Of a DNA stretch of 64,000 nucleotides, positions 1 to 10,124 are shown piece after piece. The DNA comes from Streptococcus devriesei DSM 19639 (GTDB lineage Bacteria; Bacillota; Bacilli; Lactobacillales; Streptococcaceae): the NCBI RefSeq assembly GCF_000423725.1, contig NZ_AUIN01000013.1, forward strand, positions 62,001 through 126,000, in the 5' to 3' direction. Positions within the stretch are counted from its first letter, which is position 1, and each line of letters opens with the position of its first letter. The notes below the pieces were generated by a model that was not told the origin of the DNA, did not search any database, and worked only from the letters and a program-made list of their open reading frames with translations. The position numbers and the translations under genes are program-made.

Positions 1-560
1 CCAGCCCCAAGAATGCTGCGGTTGCAGCGACAACAGGTCTTTTAGCGGTCATGAACCGTGAAGAGTTAGAGGGGGTCATCGGGCATGAGGTCAGCCATAT
101 CCGCAATTATGATATCAGAATTTCAACTATTGCCGTCGCTCTTGCCAGCGCCGTGACTCTTATTTCCAGTATCGGCGGCCGGATGATGTGGTTTGGCGGC
201 GGCCGCAGCCGCCGTTCGTCAAATAATAATGAAGGCGGCGGTTATGTGCAGATTATTTTATTGGTTTTTTCTATTTTAGCTATTGTTTTAGCGCCTTTGG
301 CGGCCAGTCTCGTTCAGCTGGCCATTTCCCGCCAGCGCGAATATTTGGCGGATGCCAGCTCGGTTGAATTGACCCGCAATCCGCAAGGAATGATCAAGGC
401 TTTGCACAAATTAGAACAGTCACAGCCCATGTCTCATCCTGTGGACGATGCCAGTGCTGCGCTTTATATCAACGATCCGCAGAAAAAATCCAGCCTGCAG
501 CATCTCTTTTATACGCATCCGCCCCTTGCTGACCGCATTAAACGTTTGGAGCAAATGTAG
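1..560 (+). CDS. htpX: Protease HtpX homolog, 5' truncated by window edge
   Basis: This is the C-terminal part of the membrane zinc metalloprotease HtpX (family M48B), which degrades misfolded membrane proteins. The frame is open from base 3, so the gene starts before the window; the ATG at 51 is internal. The HEVSH zinc-binding motif (HExxH) lies at about 80-95. Two hydrophobic stretches follow, about 120-180 and 245-330, with a glycine/serine/asparagine-rich linker between them. The downstream glutamate ligand is probably in the REYLADAS segment near 340-360. A hairpin terminator follows at about 597-652. Family assignment is firm; the N-terminus cannot be judged. Confidence 0.95.
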   Translation, partial: SPKNAAVAATTGLLAVMNREELEGVIGHEVSHIRNYDIRISTIAVALASAVTLISSIGGRMMWFGGGRSRRSSNNNEGGGYVQIILLVFSILAIVLAPLAASLVQLAISRQREYLADASSVELTRNPQGMIKALHKLEQSQPMSHPVDDASAALYINDPQKKSSLQHLFYTHPPLADRIKRLEQM

Positions 561-596
561 CAAGAAACCTATTTAAAATTAGTTCATTTAAAAACA

Positions 597-652
597 AGAG
601 AGCAGAAAACAATCCTTTTCTTTAACAGAAGCGATTGGATTCTGCTCTTTTT
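597..652 (+). terminator. Terminator after htpX
   Basis: GAGCAGAA and TTCTGCTC arms flank a roughly 30-base interior that has its own AATCC/GGATT pairing, followed by T5. It separates htpX from the next gene, which has its own TATAAT near 702. Confidence 0.7.
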
Positions 653-744
653 AAATGCAGCGGCTTAAACAGAATTTCAAGGACAAGTCAGTGGATTATT
701 GATATAATGGTAACAATTTGAAGAACTAGAGGAGGAAATAGAGA

Positions 745-1284
745 ATGTTTACTATTAGTGATATTAAAAAGCAGCCGGAAGGTCTGGCATTTGAAGAAAG
801 GCTCTCTATTGAAGAAGCTGTAAAGGAAAGAAACCCCGATGTTTTGGCTCTTGAAGATGTTTTGGCTAAGGGAAGAGTCAGTTATGATGACGGGCTGTAT
901 TTGTTAAATTATGAGCTGAGCTATACCATCAGCCTGCCTTCCAGCCGTTCTTTGGAAACTGTCAGACAGGCAAAATCATTGTTTATCAATGAAGTTTTTA
1001 TAGAAAACAGCCAGTTAGAAGATAAGAAAGATCTGGTGGATGAGGATCTCGTCCTGATTTTAGAAGATGCCGCCATTGATTTAGAGGAAAGTGTTATTGA
1101 TAATATTTTACTTAATATTCCATTAAAGATTCTTACCGAGGAAGAAAAACAAAGTCAAAATTTGCCTTCAGGACAGGATTGGAATCTTCTCAGTGAAGAA
1201 GACTATCAAAATTTACAGAAAGAAAAGAAAGAAAAAAACAGTCCGTTTGCAGCTTTGGATGGATTATTTGATGATGAAGAGTGA
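745..1284 (+). CDS. YceD family protein (DUF177)
   Basis: A 179-residue acidic protein of the YceD/DUF177 family, members of which are linked to 23S rRNA accumulation and ribosome biogenesis. The recognisable core is the LLNYELSYTISLP segment at about residues 54-66. The C-terminus is very rich in Glu and Lys and ends in an acidic tail (FDDEE). Many bacteria have this gene just before rpmF; here, as I recall for other streptococci, it sits between htpX and the covR-type regulator. A consensus AGAGGAGG ribosome site lies about 8 bases before the ATG, and a TATAAT is upstream near 702. It appears monocistronic. Confidence 0.8.
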   Translation: MFTISDIKKQPEGLAFEERLSIEEAVKERNPDVLALEDVLAKGRVSYDDGLYLLNYELSYTISLPSSRSLETVRQAKSLFINEVFIENSQLEDKKDLVDEDLVLILEDAAIDLEESVIDNILLNIPLKILTEEEKQSQNLPSGQDWNLLSEEDYQNLQKEKKEKNSPFAALDGLFDDEE

Positions 1285-1641
1285 TTTTTCTGCTATTGGA
1301 TGTCAGGAAACAGCTTCAAGGTTTCAAGTTGTTGAATAAATCAAATTTTTTTCTTAGAAAATGACTAAGAAAAATCAATACCAGCCATTGAAAAAAGAAA
1401 ATAGAAATAGTATAATGAAAAAACTGGTGGATTATTTTAAAAAATAAAATTTTGAAAAAGGGTTTGATGACATTCGTTTTTCCTTGATAATAAAGGGATT
1501 AGCCATCATCATAATAAAAAAATAATGACCTTATAGAACTGTAATAAGTTTGTTGCCTAGACTTTATAGTTTAATTATAAAAAGTTTATTTTATTAGAAT
1601 AATATTATAATATTTTATTAGAAGAATAAGCAGAGGGGTAT
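1285..1641. other. AT-rich intergenic region before covR
   Basis: A 357-base gap without an ORF that I would call. It begins with an A/T-flanked inverted repeat (TTTTTCTTAG and CTAAGAAAAA, about 1347-1375) that could terminate the upstream gene. A candidate promoter follows: TTGAAA, 17-base spacer, TATAAT at about 1388-1416, which would give a leader of roughly 220 bases to covR. The last 60 bases are nearly pure A/T and hold CovR-like boxes (separate entry). Confidence 0.6.
1593..1622. promoter_or_regulatory. Pair of ATTARA boxes upstream of covR
   Basis: ATTAGA occurs at 1593-1598 and again at 1617-1622, 24 bases apart and just upstream of the covR ribosome site. ATTARA is the known CovR recognition core in streptococci, so autoregulation is plausible. 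In sequence this AT-rich such hexamers also arise by chance. Confidence 0.45.
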
Positions 1642-2331
1642 ATGGCTAAAAGTATTTTAATTATTGAAGACGAAAAAAATCTTGCAAAGTTTGTTTCGCT
1701 GGAGTTGCAGCATGAAGGATATGAAGTTGATGTGGAACATGACGGACGTTCCGGTTTAGACAGAGCTCTTGAAAGAGACTTTGATTTAATCCTTCTTGAT
1801 CTGATGCTGCCGAAAATGGACGGTTATGAAGTAACGCGCCGGCTGCAGCTGGAAAAAACAACTTATATCATTATGGTTACTGCCCGAGATTCTACTATGG
1901 ATATTGTCAGTGGATTGGACCGCGGTGCTGATGGCTATGTCGTCAAACCCTTCGCCATTGAAGAACTGCTGGCTCGGGTTCGTGCTATTTTTCGCCGTCA
2001 GGATATTGAAAGAGCCAAAAATTCTTCGAAGAAAGACAGTACTTACCGTGATCTGCAGCTGGATGTGCATAATCGGGCTGCCATTCGAAATGGTGAAACC
2101 ATACCTTTAACCAAGCGAGAATTTGATTTGCTCAGTGCTCTTATGGAAAACCTCAATCAGGTGATGACCCGAGAAGAGCTTTTGGACCGAGTTTGGAAAT
2201 ATGATCAAGAGGCCGAAACGAATGTGGTAGATGTCTATATTCGCTACCTGCGCGGCAAGATTGATGTTTCCGGCAAAGAAAGCTATATTCAGACAGTCCG
2301 CGGTATGGGCTATGTTATCCGCGAAAAATAG
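1642..2331 (+). CDS. covR: Orphan OmpR-type response regulator CovR/GcrR
   Basis: A 229-residue OmpR/PhoB-class response regulator. The receiver domain (about 1-120) has acidic residues at 9-11, the phospho-acceptor Asp53 in LILLDLMLP, and Lys in the VVKPF segment. A winged-helix DNA-binding domain (about 130-226) ends in the VRGMGYVIREK signature. It closely resembles streptococcal CovR, called GcrR in S. mutans, which represses glucosyl- and fructosyltransferase and other surface genes. No histidine kinase gene follows: a terminator and nrdR come next, so this is an orphan regulator like the S. mutans one. The ribosome site is AGAGGGG, 7 bases from the ATG. Confidence 0.93.
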   Translation: MAKSILIIEDEKNLAKFVSLELQHEGYEVDVEHDGRSGLDRALERDFDLILLDLMLPKMDGYEVTRRLQLEKTTYIIMVTARDSTMDIVSGLDRGADGYVVKPFAIEELLARVRAIFRRQDIERAKNSSKKDSTYRDLQLDVHNRAAIRNGETIPLTKREFDLLSALMENLNQVMTREELLDRVWKYDQEAETNVVDVYIRYLRGKIDVSGKESYIQTVRGMGYVIREK

Positions 2332-2335
2332 ATAA

Positions 2336-2375
2336 AAGCAAAGGGGAGGAAGAAATTTCTGCCCTTTGTTTTTGT
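2336..2375 (+). terminator. Terminator after covR
   Basis: CAAAGGG and CCCTTTG arms enclose an inner hairpin (AGAAATTTCT) and are followed by TTTTTG. It lies directly after the covR stop codon, where covS would start in other streptococci. Confidence 0.75.
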
Positions 2376-2508
2376 TCGGAGGTGTGCTGAATAAAAAGCA
2401 TTACCGGTGGGGGCAGAACAGGTTTCATTTGGCTGCTGCTTACTTTTGTTCTAGACCAAAATATGGTAAAATAAAGTACTAACCTGAATCAAGAAGTGAG
2501 GTGTTTTC

Positions 2509-3000
2509 ATGCGTTGTCCTAAATGTAATTATTTAAAATCCAGTGTTGTTGACAGCCGTCAGGCTGAGGAAGGCAACACTATCAGACGCCGCCGAGAATG
2601 TGAAAATTGCCATACACGTTTTACAACCTTTGAAAGAATTGAAGAACTGCCGCTTTTGGTTGTCAAAAAGGATGGAACCAGAGAGCAATTTTCCCGTGAT
2701 AAAATTTTCAATGGCATTATCCGCAGTGCTCAGAAACGTCCTGTCTCCAGCAGTGCTATTGAAAAAGTTGTCAATGATATTGAGCAAAAAATCCGCAGTG
2801 ATTATGACAGCGAAGTTTCCAGTGTTGTTATAGGAAACCTAGTCATGGATGAGCTGGCGGAGCTGGATGAGATTACTTATGTTCGATTTGCCAGTGTCTA
2901 CCGCAGTTTTAAGGATGTTGATGAAATCGAAGCGCTCCTGCAGCAAATTACCAACCGCGTCAGAAGTAAGAAAAAGAGTAAATTAGATGAAACCGATTGA
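2509..3000 (+). CDS. nrdR: Transcriptional repressor NrdR
   Basis: NrdR is the zinc-ribbon/ATP-cone repressor of ribonucleotide reductase genes. At 163 residues it has about the usual length. The N-terminal zinc ribbon has CPKC at residues 3-6 and a second CxxC pair (CENC) near 31-34, followed by the ATP-cone domain beginning [13 protein letters not shown] (about 48-60). It heads an operon with dnaB, dnaI and der; its 3' end overlaps dnaB by 14 bases. The ribosome site is GTGAGGTG, and a TAAAAT -10 with an upstream TG lies near 2467. Confidence 0.96.
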   Translation: MRCPKCNYLKSSVVDSRQAEEGNTIRRRRECENCHTRFTTFERIEELPLLVVKKDGTREQFSRDKIFNGIIRSAQKRPVSSSAIEKVVNDIEQKIRSDYDSEVSSVVIGNLVMDELAELDEITYVRFASVYRSFKDVDEIEALLQQITNRVRSKKKSKLDETD

Positions 3001-4156
3001 TGAATTTCTCTATGTCAGGCAGAACTATCTTCTGCCTGATACGGTCAGCCTCATGCGCTTTTATTTGCCCATTATCGGCAGTGATGCTGCGGCTCTTTAT
3101 CAGTACTTTATCAGTTTTTTTGATAATGGTGAAAAAAGGCATAAATTCAGCGAAATTCTTAACCATACGCAATTTGGCATGGCTCGTTTTGAAGAATCCC
3201 TGTCTCTTTTGACAGCCATGGATCTTTTAGCCTTTTATGAGAAAGAGGGCCTTTATTATGTGAAATTGCTGGCGCCTTTAACTGCTGAGGCCTTTTGTAA
3301 AAATGCTGTCTATCGCAATCTCCTAGAGCAAAAAATCGGTCAGGTTGCTTTGGAGCATCTGGAAGTGTCTGTTCCTTACGATGCCAGCAATCTATCCAAA
3401 CGGTTTTCTGATGTTTTTGGCTATACAGAAGAGCAGCCTCAGCCGCAGGAAGCAGCTAAAAGCAAAACAGACTTTGATTTAGACAGTTTTAAACACTTGA
3501 TGACAAGAGACGGCCTGCAGTTTGCTGATGAACGGACAGATGCAGTGGCTTTATATGTGATTTCTGAAAAATATAAACTAACTTGGTATGAAACCTATCT
3601 TTTAGCCAAAGAGACAGCCAGTCAACATAAGATTTCAACCAAACGCATGCAGCTGAAGAAAGAGCAGGCCAAGCAGGCTGATACGGCCGGTCAATTTTCT
3701 AAGGAAGAGCAGATTATTATTCAGGAGGCCAAGCTTGACCGCCCTGAGGTTTTCTTAGCAAAGATCAAGAAGGCGCGGCACGCAGCGATTACTGCAGATG
3801 AGAGGAAACTGCTGGCTGATTTGGCAGAGATGAGCTTTTTGGATGAAGTTATCAATGTTATGGTCTTATATACGGTGTCCAAAACGAATTCTGCCAACCT
3901 CAACAAGCGCTATTTGATGAAAATTGCCAACGACTTTGCCTATCAAAAGGTCGTTTCGGCGGAACAGGCTGTTGAAAAGATGCGTGCTTTTTCAGAACGC
4001 AGAACGAAGCAAAATCAGGAAAAAGCCAAAACAAAGAGCAATGTTCCCGAGTGGAGCAATCAGGATTACAAGAATGAAACAACGGCAGACGAGCAGGCAC
4101 GTTTAGAGGAAATTAAACGTCAGACGCTTGCCAGATTGAGAAAGGATGGTGAGTAG
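2987..4156 (+). CDS. dnaB: Replication initiation/membrane attachment protein DnaB (Firmicute type)
   Basis: A 389-residue member of the Firmicute DnaB family (not the E. coli helicase). It helps load the replicative helicase at oriC and at stalled forks together with DnaD and DnaI. DnaD/DnaB-like winged-helix N-terminal and helical C-terminal regions are evident: the C-terminal block [14 protein letters not shown] to about residue 330 resembles DnaB_2. The extreme C-terminus is charged and rich in Lys, Glu and Gln. It overlaps nrdR by 14 bases and abuts dnaI, so translational coupling is likely. Confidence 0.92.
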   Translation: MKPIDEFLYVRQNYLLPDTVSLMRFYLPIIGSDAAALYQYFISFFDNGEKRHKFSEILNHTQFGMARFEESLSLLTAMDLLAFYEKEGLYYVKLLAPLTAEAFCKNAVYRNLLEQKIGQVALEHLEVSVPYDASNLSKRFSDVFGYTEEQPQPQEAAKSKTDFDLDSFKHLMTRDGLQFADERTDAVALYVISEKYKLTWYETYLLAKETASQHKISTKRMQLKKEQAKQADTAGQFSKEEQIIIQEAKLDRPEVFLAKIKKARHAAITADERKLLADLAEMSFLDEVINVMVLYTVSKTNSANLNKRYLMKIANDFAYQKVVSAEQAVEKMRAFSERRTKQNQEKAKTKSNVPEWSNQDYKNETTADEQARLEEIKRQTLARLRKDGE

Positions 4157-5059
4157 ATGGAAAAGATTGGACAAACGCTGGCCAAAAAGGATACTAAGAA
4201 GCACTACAATACTGAAGAAATGATGCAGACTATTTTGGCAGACCAAGATATTGCTGATTTTATCGCTGCTCATCATTTGACTCAGGAGCAGATTAAGCTC
4301 AGTCTGCCTAAGTTTAATCAGTATCGTTTAGAGCGCGACCGCTTTAAAAATCACGATGAAAATTACGTGGCCAAGGGCTATCAGCCGATTCTGACCATGA
4401 ATGCAGGCTATGCAGATGTTTCTTATCTGGAAACCAAGGAGCTCAAAGAATCTCAGAAGAGACAGGCTGTTTCGGAACGCATCAATGTGGTCAGCCTTCC
4501 CAGATCTTATAAAAACATTTCTTTTGATGATATCAGTCTTGATGATGTCAAACGTTTAGACGTCTTTAAGATGGTTGCTGATTTTGTTGAAAACTACCCC
4601 AGCTCTGACCAAAAAGGTCTCTATCTTTATGGAGACATGGGGATTGGTAAGTCCTATCTGATGGCGGCCATGGCTCATGAACTGTCAGAGCAAAAAGGCG
4701 CTGCGACTACTCTGCTACATTTTCCGAGCTTTACTATTGATGTGAAAAATGCCATCAATACTGGAACGGTCAAGGATGAGATTGATGCTGTCAAAAAAGC
4801 TGAAATCCTGATTTTGGATGATATAGGAGCAGAGCAGAGCACTTCCTGGATTCGGGACGAAGTTTTGCAGGTCATTTTACAGTACCGCATGTTAGAGGAG
4901 CTGCCTACCTTTTTTACCTCTAACTATAGTTTTAAAGATTTAGAGGCTAAATTGGGCAATATCCGCGGGAGTGACGAAACTTGGCAGGCTAAGCGTATCA
5001 TGGAGCGGATTCGCTATTTAGCTAAAGAAGTTCACCTAGAAGGTGAAAATAGAAGATAA
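4157..5059 (+). CDS. dnaI: Primosomal protein DnaI (helicase loader)
   Basis: A 300-residue AAA+ ATPase that loads the replicative helicase. The N-terminal region (about 1-130) is the helicase-binding part. A Walker A motif, GDMGIGKS, lies at about residues 158-165, and Walker B is LILDDIGAE at about 217-225. The ATG follows the dnaB stop codon directly, with GGATGGTGAG as ribosome site, which fits strict co-expression with dnaB. The length is normal for the family. Confidence 0.96.
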   Translation: MEKIGQTLAKKDTKKHYNTEEMMQTILADQDIADFIAAHHLTQEQIKLSLPKFNQYRLERDRFKNHDENYVAKGYQPILTMNAGYADVSYLETKELKESQKRQAVSERINVVSLPRSYKNISFDDISLDDVKRLDVFKMVADFVENYPSSDQKGLYLYGDMGIGKSYLMAAMAHELSEQKGAATTLLHFPSFTIDVKNAINTGTVKDEIDAVKKAEILILDDIGAEQSTSWIRDEVLQVILQYRMLEELPTFFTSNYSFKDLEAKLGNIRGSDETWQAKRIMERIRYLAKEVHLEGENRR

Positions 5060-5071
5060 GAAGGAGCAGTA

Positions 5072-6382
5072 ATGGCTTTACCAACCGTAGCGATTGTCGG
5101 CCGTCCCAATGTCGGCAAATCAACGCTTTTTAACCGTATAGCCGGTGAACGCATTTCCATCGTTGAAGATGTTGAAGGTGTGACAAGGGACCGCATCTAT
5201 GCAAGTGCTGAGTGGCTTAACCGTAAGTTTTCTTTGATTGATACAGGCGGCATTGATGATGTTGATGCACCGTTTATGGAACAAATCAAGCACCAAGCTG
5301 ATATTGCCATGACAGAGGCTGATGTTATTGTCTTTGTGGTATCCGGCAGAGAAGGCATTACAGATGCTGATGAGTATGTTGCAAGAATTCTCTACCGTAC
5401 CAAAAAGCCGGTCATTCTTGCTGTTAATAAGGTTGACAATCCTGAAATGCGCAGTGAAATCTATGATTTTTATTCGCTTGGTCTGGGTGATCCCTATCCT
5501 GTTTCATCTGTGCATGGGATTGGTACCGGAGATGTGCTCGATGCGATTGTGCAGAAACTCCCAACAAAGCTCGAAGAAGACAATCCTGATGTGATAAAAT
5601 TCAGCTTAATCGGCCGTCCCAATGTTGGTAAGTCCAGTCTTATCAATGCTATTTTGGGAGAGGAGCGCGTGATTGCAAGTCCTGTTGCCGGTACGACGCG
5701 TGATGCAGTTGATACGCGTTTTACGGACAGTGAGGGTCAGGAATTTATCATGATTGATACTGCCGGTATGCGAAAATCCGGCAAGGTTTACGAAAACACT
5801 GAAAAGTACTCCGTCATGCGTGCCATGCGTGCCATTGATCGTTCTGATATTGTGCTGATGGTTATCAATGCTGAAGAGGGAATTCGGGAATATGACAAAC
5901 GTATTGCAGGTTTTGCTCATGAAGCCGGCAAGGGCATAATTCTCGTTGTCAATAAGTGGGATACCATTAAAAAAGACAACCATACAGTTGCCCAGTGGGA
6001 GGCTGATTTAAGAGATAACTTCCAGTATATCACTTATGCACCGATTATCTTTGTCTCTGCTCTAACCAAACAGCGTTTAAATAAGCTGCCGGAGATGATT
6101 AAACAAATCAGCCAGAGCCAAAATACGCGTATTCCGTCAGCGGTACTCAATGATGTTATCATGGATGCAGTGGCGGTTAATCCAACACCGACTGATAAAG
6201 GCCGCCGGCTTAAAATATTCTATGCGACACAGGTTTCTGTCAAACCGCCGACCTTTATTATTTTTGTCAATGAAGAAGAGCTGATGCATTTTTCTTATCT
6301 GCGTTTTCTGGAAAATCAAATCCGCGAGGCCTTTGTGTTTGAAGGCACCCCAATTCGTTTGATTGCTCGAAAACGTAAGTAA
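5072..6382 (+). CDS. der: GTPase Der (EngA), ribosome assembly
   Basis: A 436-residue double GTPase required for 50S subunit assembly. Two complete G domains are visible: G1 motifs GRPNVGKS at about residues 9-16 and again at about 183-190, with NKVD and NKWD as the two G4 motifs. A C-terminal KH-like domain ends in the basic RLIARKRK. It is the last gene of the nrdR-dnaB-dnaI-der cluster, 12 bases after dnaI, with an AAGGAGCA ribosome site. No deviation from the family was seen. Confidence 0.98.
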   Translation: MALPTVAIVGRPNVGKSTLFNRIAGERISIVEDVEGVTRDRIYASAEWLNRKFSLIDTGGIDDVDAPFMEQIKHQADIAMTEADVIVFVVSGREGITDADEYVARILYRTKKPVILAVNKVDNPEMRSEIYDFYSLGLGDPYPVSSVHGIGTGDVLDAIVQKLPTKLEEDNPDVIKFSLIGRPNVGKSSLINAILGEERVIASPVAGTTRDAVDTRFTDSEGQEFIMIDTAGMRKSGKVYENTEKYSVMRAMRAIDRSDIVLMVINAEEGIREYDKRIAGFAHEAGKGIILVVNKWDTIKKDNHTVAQWEADLRDNFQYITYAPIIFVSALTKQRLNKLPEMIKQISQSQNTRIPSAVLNDVIMDAVAVNPTPTDKGRRLKIFYATQVSVKPPTFIIFVNEEELMHFSYLRFLENQIREAFVFEGTPIRLIARKRK

Positions 6383-6432
6383 AGGCTATCTGTTTAGCAA
6401 GTGTCTAGCCTCATGGATAGGGAAAAGAGTTT

Positions 6433-7059
6433 ATGATGTATCAAGCTATTCAAAAATATTTGAGTCAGCAAGGCTTCAAATATACCAAGTCCGAAAAGTC
6501 AGGGCCTCTAGCGGGAGAAATGATGGCCTTAAAGTCTCTGGGTCAGGCTGCCCGTCAGGAATTTACAGAAATTGCCAAAGCTCTGGAACCTAAAGTTTCT
6601 CCTTTTCAAATGACTCGTGTCAGCAATTGGGCCAATCAGGCTCAGATAGCCAGACCTCATTTTTGGTGTTATTTTAAAAGACCAGAAGACAGCCAGTCTG
6701 ATGTTGGTCTTGCCATCAGGCTCTATGGCCAGTCTGAGGACTTTGGTATTAGTGTGGAAGTCAGTTTTGTAGAACGCAAAAAATCAGAAATGACGCTTCT
6801 TAAGCAGCATCAGGTCCTTGAACTTCCTATAAAAGCACCACTTTATTATTTTGCTCAGGAACACGGACTCAGCCACCGTCTTGCAGGAACTGAAGCTAAT
6901 CGTCAGGAGTTACGGGAAAAAGTTGCAAGCGGTCAGGTTCGAAAAGTTTTGGTTAAGTATGACATTCCTATATCAGAAAAATTAGATCTAAATACACTGA
7001 CGAATCAATTTGCTCAGGGATTTGACAAGCTTATGCCTTATTATCAGGCAACCAGATGA
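6433..7059 (+). CDS. Conserved hypothetical protein
   Basis: A 208-residue soluble protein with no signal peptide or clear membrane segment. I do not recognise a named domain with certainty. It is mixed alpha/beta in appearance, with basic N-terminal (KYTKSEKSG) and C-terminal (KVLVKYDIP) segments. There are two adjacent ATG codons (6433 and 6436), with GGGAAAAGAG as a weak ribosome site. It follows der by 50 bases without an obvious terminator and may be read through from der. From memory, S. mutans has a hypothetical gene in the same place after engA. Confidence 0.7.
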   Translation: MMYQAIQKYLSQQGFKYTKSEKSGPLAGEMMALKSLGQAARQEFTEIAKALEPKVSPFQMTRVSNWANQAQIARPHFWCYFKRPEDSQSDVGLAIRLYGQSEDFGISVEVSFVERKKSEMTLLKQHQVLELPIKAPLYYFAQEHGLSHRLAGTEANRQELREKVASGQVRKVLVKYDIPISEKLDLNTLTNQFAQGFDKLMPYYQATR

Positions 7060-7139
7060 AAGATGTTGGGCCGCTTTGACTTAAATTTTATGGGATTTGT
7101 TTTGTCAAGCTGACTATTTTCTTTTCAGAATCAGACTCC

Positions 7140-7161
7140 TTATTTGCACATATGCAAATAA
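7140..7161. promoter_or_regulatory. Perfect 9-bp inverted repeat, possible operator
   Basis: TTATTTGCA, a 4-base spacer, then TGCAAATAA. A related half site (TTTGCGAA) lies about 20 bases downstream. It is 125 bases upstream of a 54-residue membrane peptide gene. It has too little GC and no T tract, so it is not a terminator; an operator is more likely. Confidence 0.35.
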
Positions 7162-7285
7162 GTAAAAATAAATTTTCATATTTGCGAATTTTTAAAAACT
7201 GCAAACTAAAATGATAAGATAACATTGAAAAGTATTTTACATTTTACGAAAGCTGTTAGCTAATCGCACCAGACGAGGTAATAAT

Positions 7286-7450
7286 ATGAAAAAATATCTG
7301 ATGGTCCCTTTTTTATTGATAATCCTATTTTTAGGGATTTGGGTTCTCTTAACGTCAAATAATATGCTGCAGATGATGTTTGCCCTTATTGGTATGGTGC
7401 TGGTTTTATTCGGCGTTTTTAAAGAATACGGTAAGGCAGACAAAAAGTAG
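7286..7450 (+). CDS. Small two-segment membrane protein, 54 residues
   Basis: A short ORF, ATG at 7286 and TAG at 7448, with a GACGAGGT ribosome site 6 bases upstream. The peptide has two hydrophobic segments (residues about 5-24 and 29-46), each long enough to cross the membrane. They are joined by a polar SNN turn, and the end is charged (KEYGKADKK). No family was recognised. It stands alone between the 208-residue gene and glpK, with an inverted repeat upstream at 7140-7161. Immunity peptides and small membrane regulators look like this, but nothing here proves either. Confidence 0.55.
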   Translation: MKKYLMVPFLLIILFLGIWVLLTSNNMLQMMFALIGMVLVLFGVFKEYGKADKK

Positions 7451-7531
7451 GCTCAAGTAGATTTTTTTGATGTCTTTTGGTAAGGTCTCATCAAAGAAAA
7501 TAGAAGTCTCCTAGGAGGCTTTTTTCTTGCC

Positions 7532-9112
<1,581 letters not shown>

Positions 9113-9126
9113 TAGTGCATTTATCT

Positions 9127-9165
9127 GGGCTCATTGTCAGCTGTAAAGTTGACATGAGCCATTTT
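9127..9165 (+). terminator. Terminator after glpK
   Basis: GGCTCAT and ATGAGCC arms with inner pairing GTCAGC/GTTGAC, then a T6 tract. Confidence 0.75.
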
Positions 9166-9205
9166 TTGTCTTTTTTAGTTGGAAAATTTTTGAAATGAAT
9201 CAATA

Positions 9206-9245
9206 AAAAAAGTCCTCAAAAAATACTTTTCAAGGACTTTTATTT
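9206..9245 (-). terminator. Terminator of the decayed bacteriocin unit
   Basis: AAAGTCCT and AGGACTTT arms around an A/T loop, with T or A runs on both sides. It lies just past the immunity-like fragment on the minus strand and may act in both directions. Confidence 0.55.
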
Positions 9246-9263
9246 TACAGCTAGGATTGTTAT

Positions 9264-9479
9264 TTAATCAACCCTTTTTTGTTTATCCATCTGATAACTC
9301 CGGCAAGTAAATAATACTGTTATTAATCCCAGAGCGATAATAACAGCCAGAGAATTCACTACAGTAGGTAAAGTATCAATTCTATTGAATAAACGCATAA
9401 CAAGAAAGGACGGTGAGAAGAAGTAGTACAGATAAAATACGCTATTACGAATACATTTATTACTACAACAACAAATGAA
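9264..9479 (-). pseudogene. Immunity-like small membrane protein, start lost
   Basis: An open frame of 71 codons on the minus strand without a convincing start. The first ATG in frame is at 9398 and lacks a ribosome site, and a TGA lies just upstream of the frame. The product would be cysteine-rich at the N-terminus, then two hydrophobic segments (VFYLYYFFSPSFLV and VVNSLAVIIALGLITVLF), then a basic tail ending MDKQKRVD. Size, topology and position downstream of a double-glycine peptide fit a bacteriocin immunity protein. The missing start suggests decay. This is an inference from shape and place, not from a recognised family. Confidence 0.45.
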
Positions 9480-9649
9480 TCAAGGTAAAGTTAAAGGGAC
9501 TAAGCTCTGTGGAGTACAGAACTCAATCCTTATCATAAATTTATAGTCCAACTTTTTGGGCATAGGCTGCCGGACCATAGCCGATTCCAGCCGGATGCAT
9601 AAAAATGCTTTTCATAAACGCATGTTTTATACTTCTGGTAACAATGAAA

Positions 9650-9793
9650 TTAGAGGACCGGATAAGGAAGACGAATTGGTCCTCCAATCACCCTAGAAAT
9701 TTCCCAGAAATCACTCCAACTAAATCCGCCTTCTACAGCAGCGAGTTCGTTTGCATCCATTGTTTCAAATCGTTCCAATGCTTGACTTGTCAT
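9650..9793 (-). CDS. Class II bacteriocin-like peptide with double-glycine leader, probably frameshifted
   Basis: A 47-residue ORF read leftward from ATG at 9793 to TAA at 9652-9650, with an AAAGGATG ribosome site. Residues 1-23 are a typical double-glycine leader (MTSQALERFETM, then DANELAAVEGG), close in style to the S. mutans mutacin IV leaders. The mature part begins FSWSDFWEI and is only 24 residues. The +1 frame stays open from there to 9541 and contains MHPAGIGYGPAAYAQ, rich in small residues like a bacteriocin C-terminus. I therefore suspect a frameshift near 9660-9690. The peptide may be inactive; export would need a ComA/NlmT-type transporter, not in this window. Confidence 0.7.
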   Translation of the reverse strand: MTSQALERFETMDANELAAVEGGFSWSDFWEISRVIGGPIRLPYPVL

Positions 9794-9807
9794 AAGATAG
9801 CCATCCT

Positions 9808-9905
9808 TTACTTTATTTTTTTGTCTGCCTTTTCAGCTAACAAGGCCATTGTAAAACTTTTTTGCCTGCCTGCCAACCCAAAAAGATTGAAAGAAAGATG
9901 AAATT
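9808..9905 (-). pseudogene. C-terminal gene remnant upstream of the bacteriocin
   Basis: An open frame on the minus strand ends at 9808 with residues resembling a genuine C-terminus (NLFGLAGRQKSF, then TMALLAEKADKKIK). An in-frame TAA lies just upstream of about 9903, so only about 30 codons remain. The only ATG (9849) would give 13 residues without a ribosome site. It is probably a leftover of an older gene in the bacteriocin region; the family was not recognised. Confidence 0.3.
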
Positions 9906-10124
9906 AATTTTTACGTTAAAGGGGTGAGACTTTATATATTTTCTGTTAATTTTTTAATCATTCATTAACAAAAAATAGATTTTCATCAAGGTTAAAACAG
10001 CTGAAATGTTCATAGTTATCAAAAGAGCAAACTTAATCTTGAAAACACATCAATTAAAAAGTCCAGTTAAGAAAAGCCCCAAAAATAGCTGTTTTTGAGG
10101 GCTTTTGGGATGCATCTATTGAGG
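9906..10124. other. Intergenic stretch downstream of serS
   Basis: AT-rich sequence, no gene called. A hairpin that could terminate serS (minus strand) is near 10070-10105: AAAGCCC, then CAAAAATAGCTGTTTTTG, then GGGCTTTT. Confidence 0.5.

Noticed and set aside
2376..2508. Remnant of covS
   Set aside because: Only 133 bases between the covR terminator and nrdR, with no frame resembling a histidine kinase.
7237..7443. 68-codon minus-strand ORF
   Set aside because: It is antisense to the 54-residue membrane peptide, which has the better ribosome site and composition.
9605..9901. 98-codon plus-strand ORF over the bacteriocin region
   Set aside because: It is antisense to a convincing double-glycine peptide gene, has no ribosome site and an unnatural composition.
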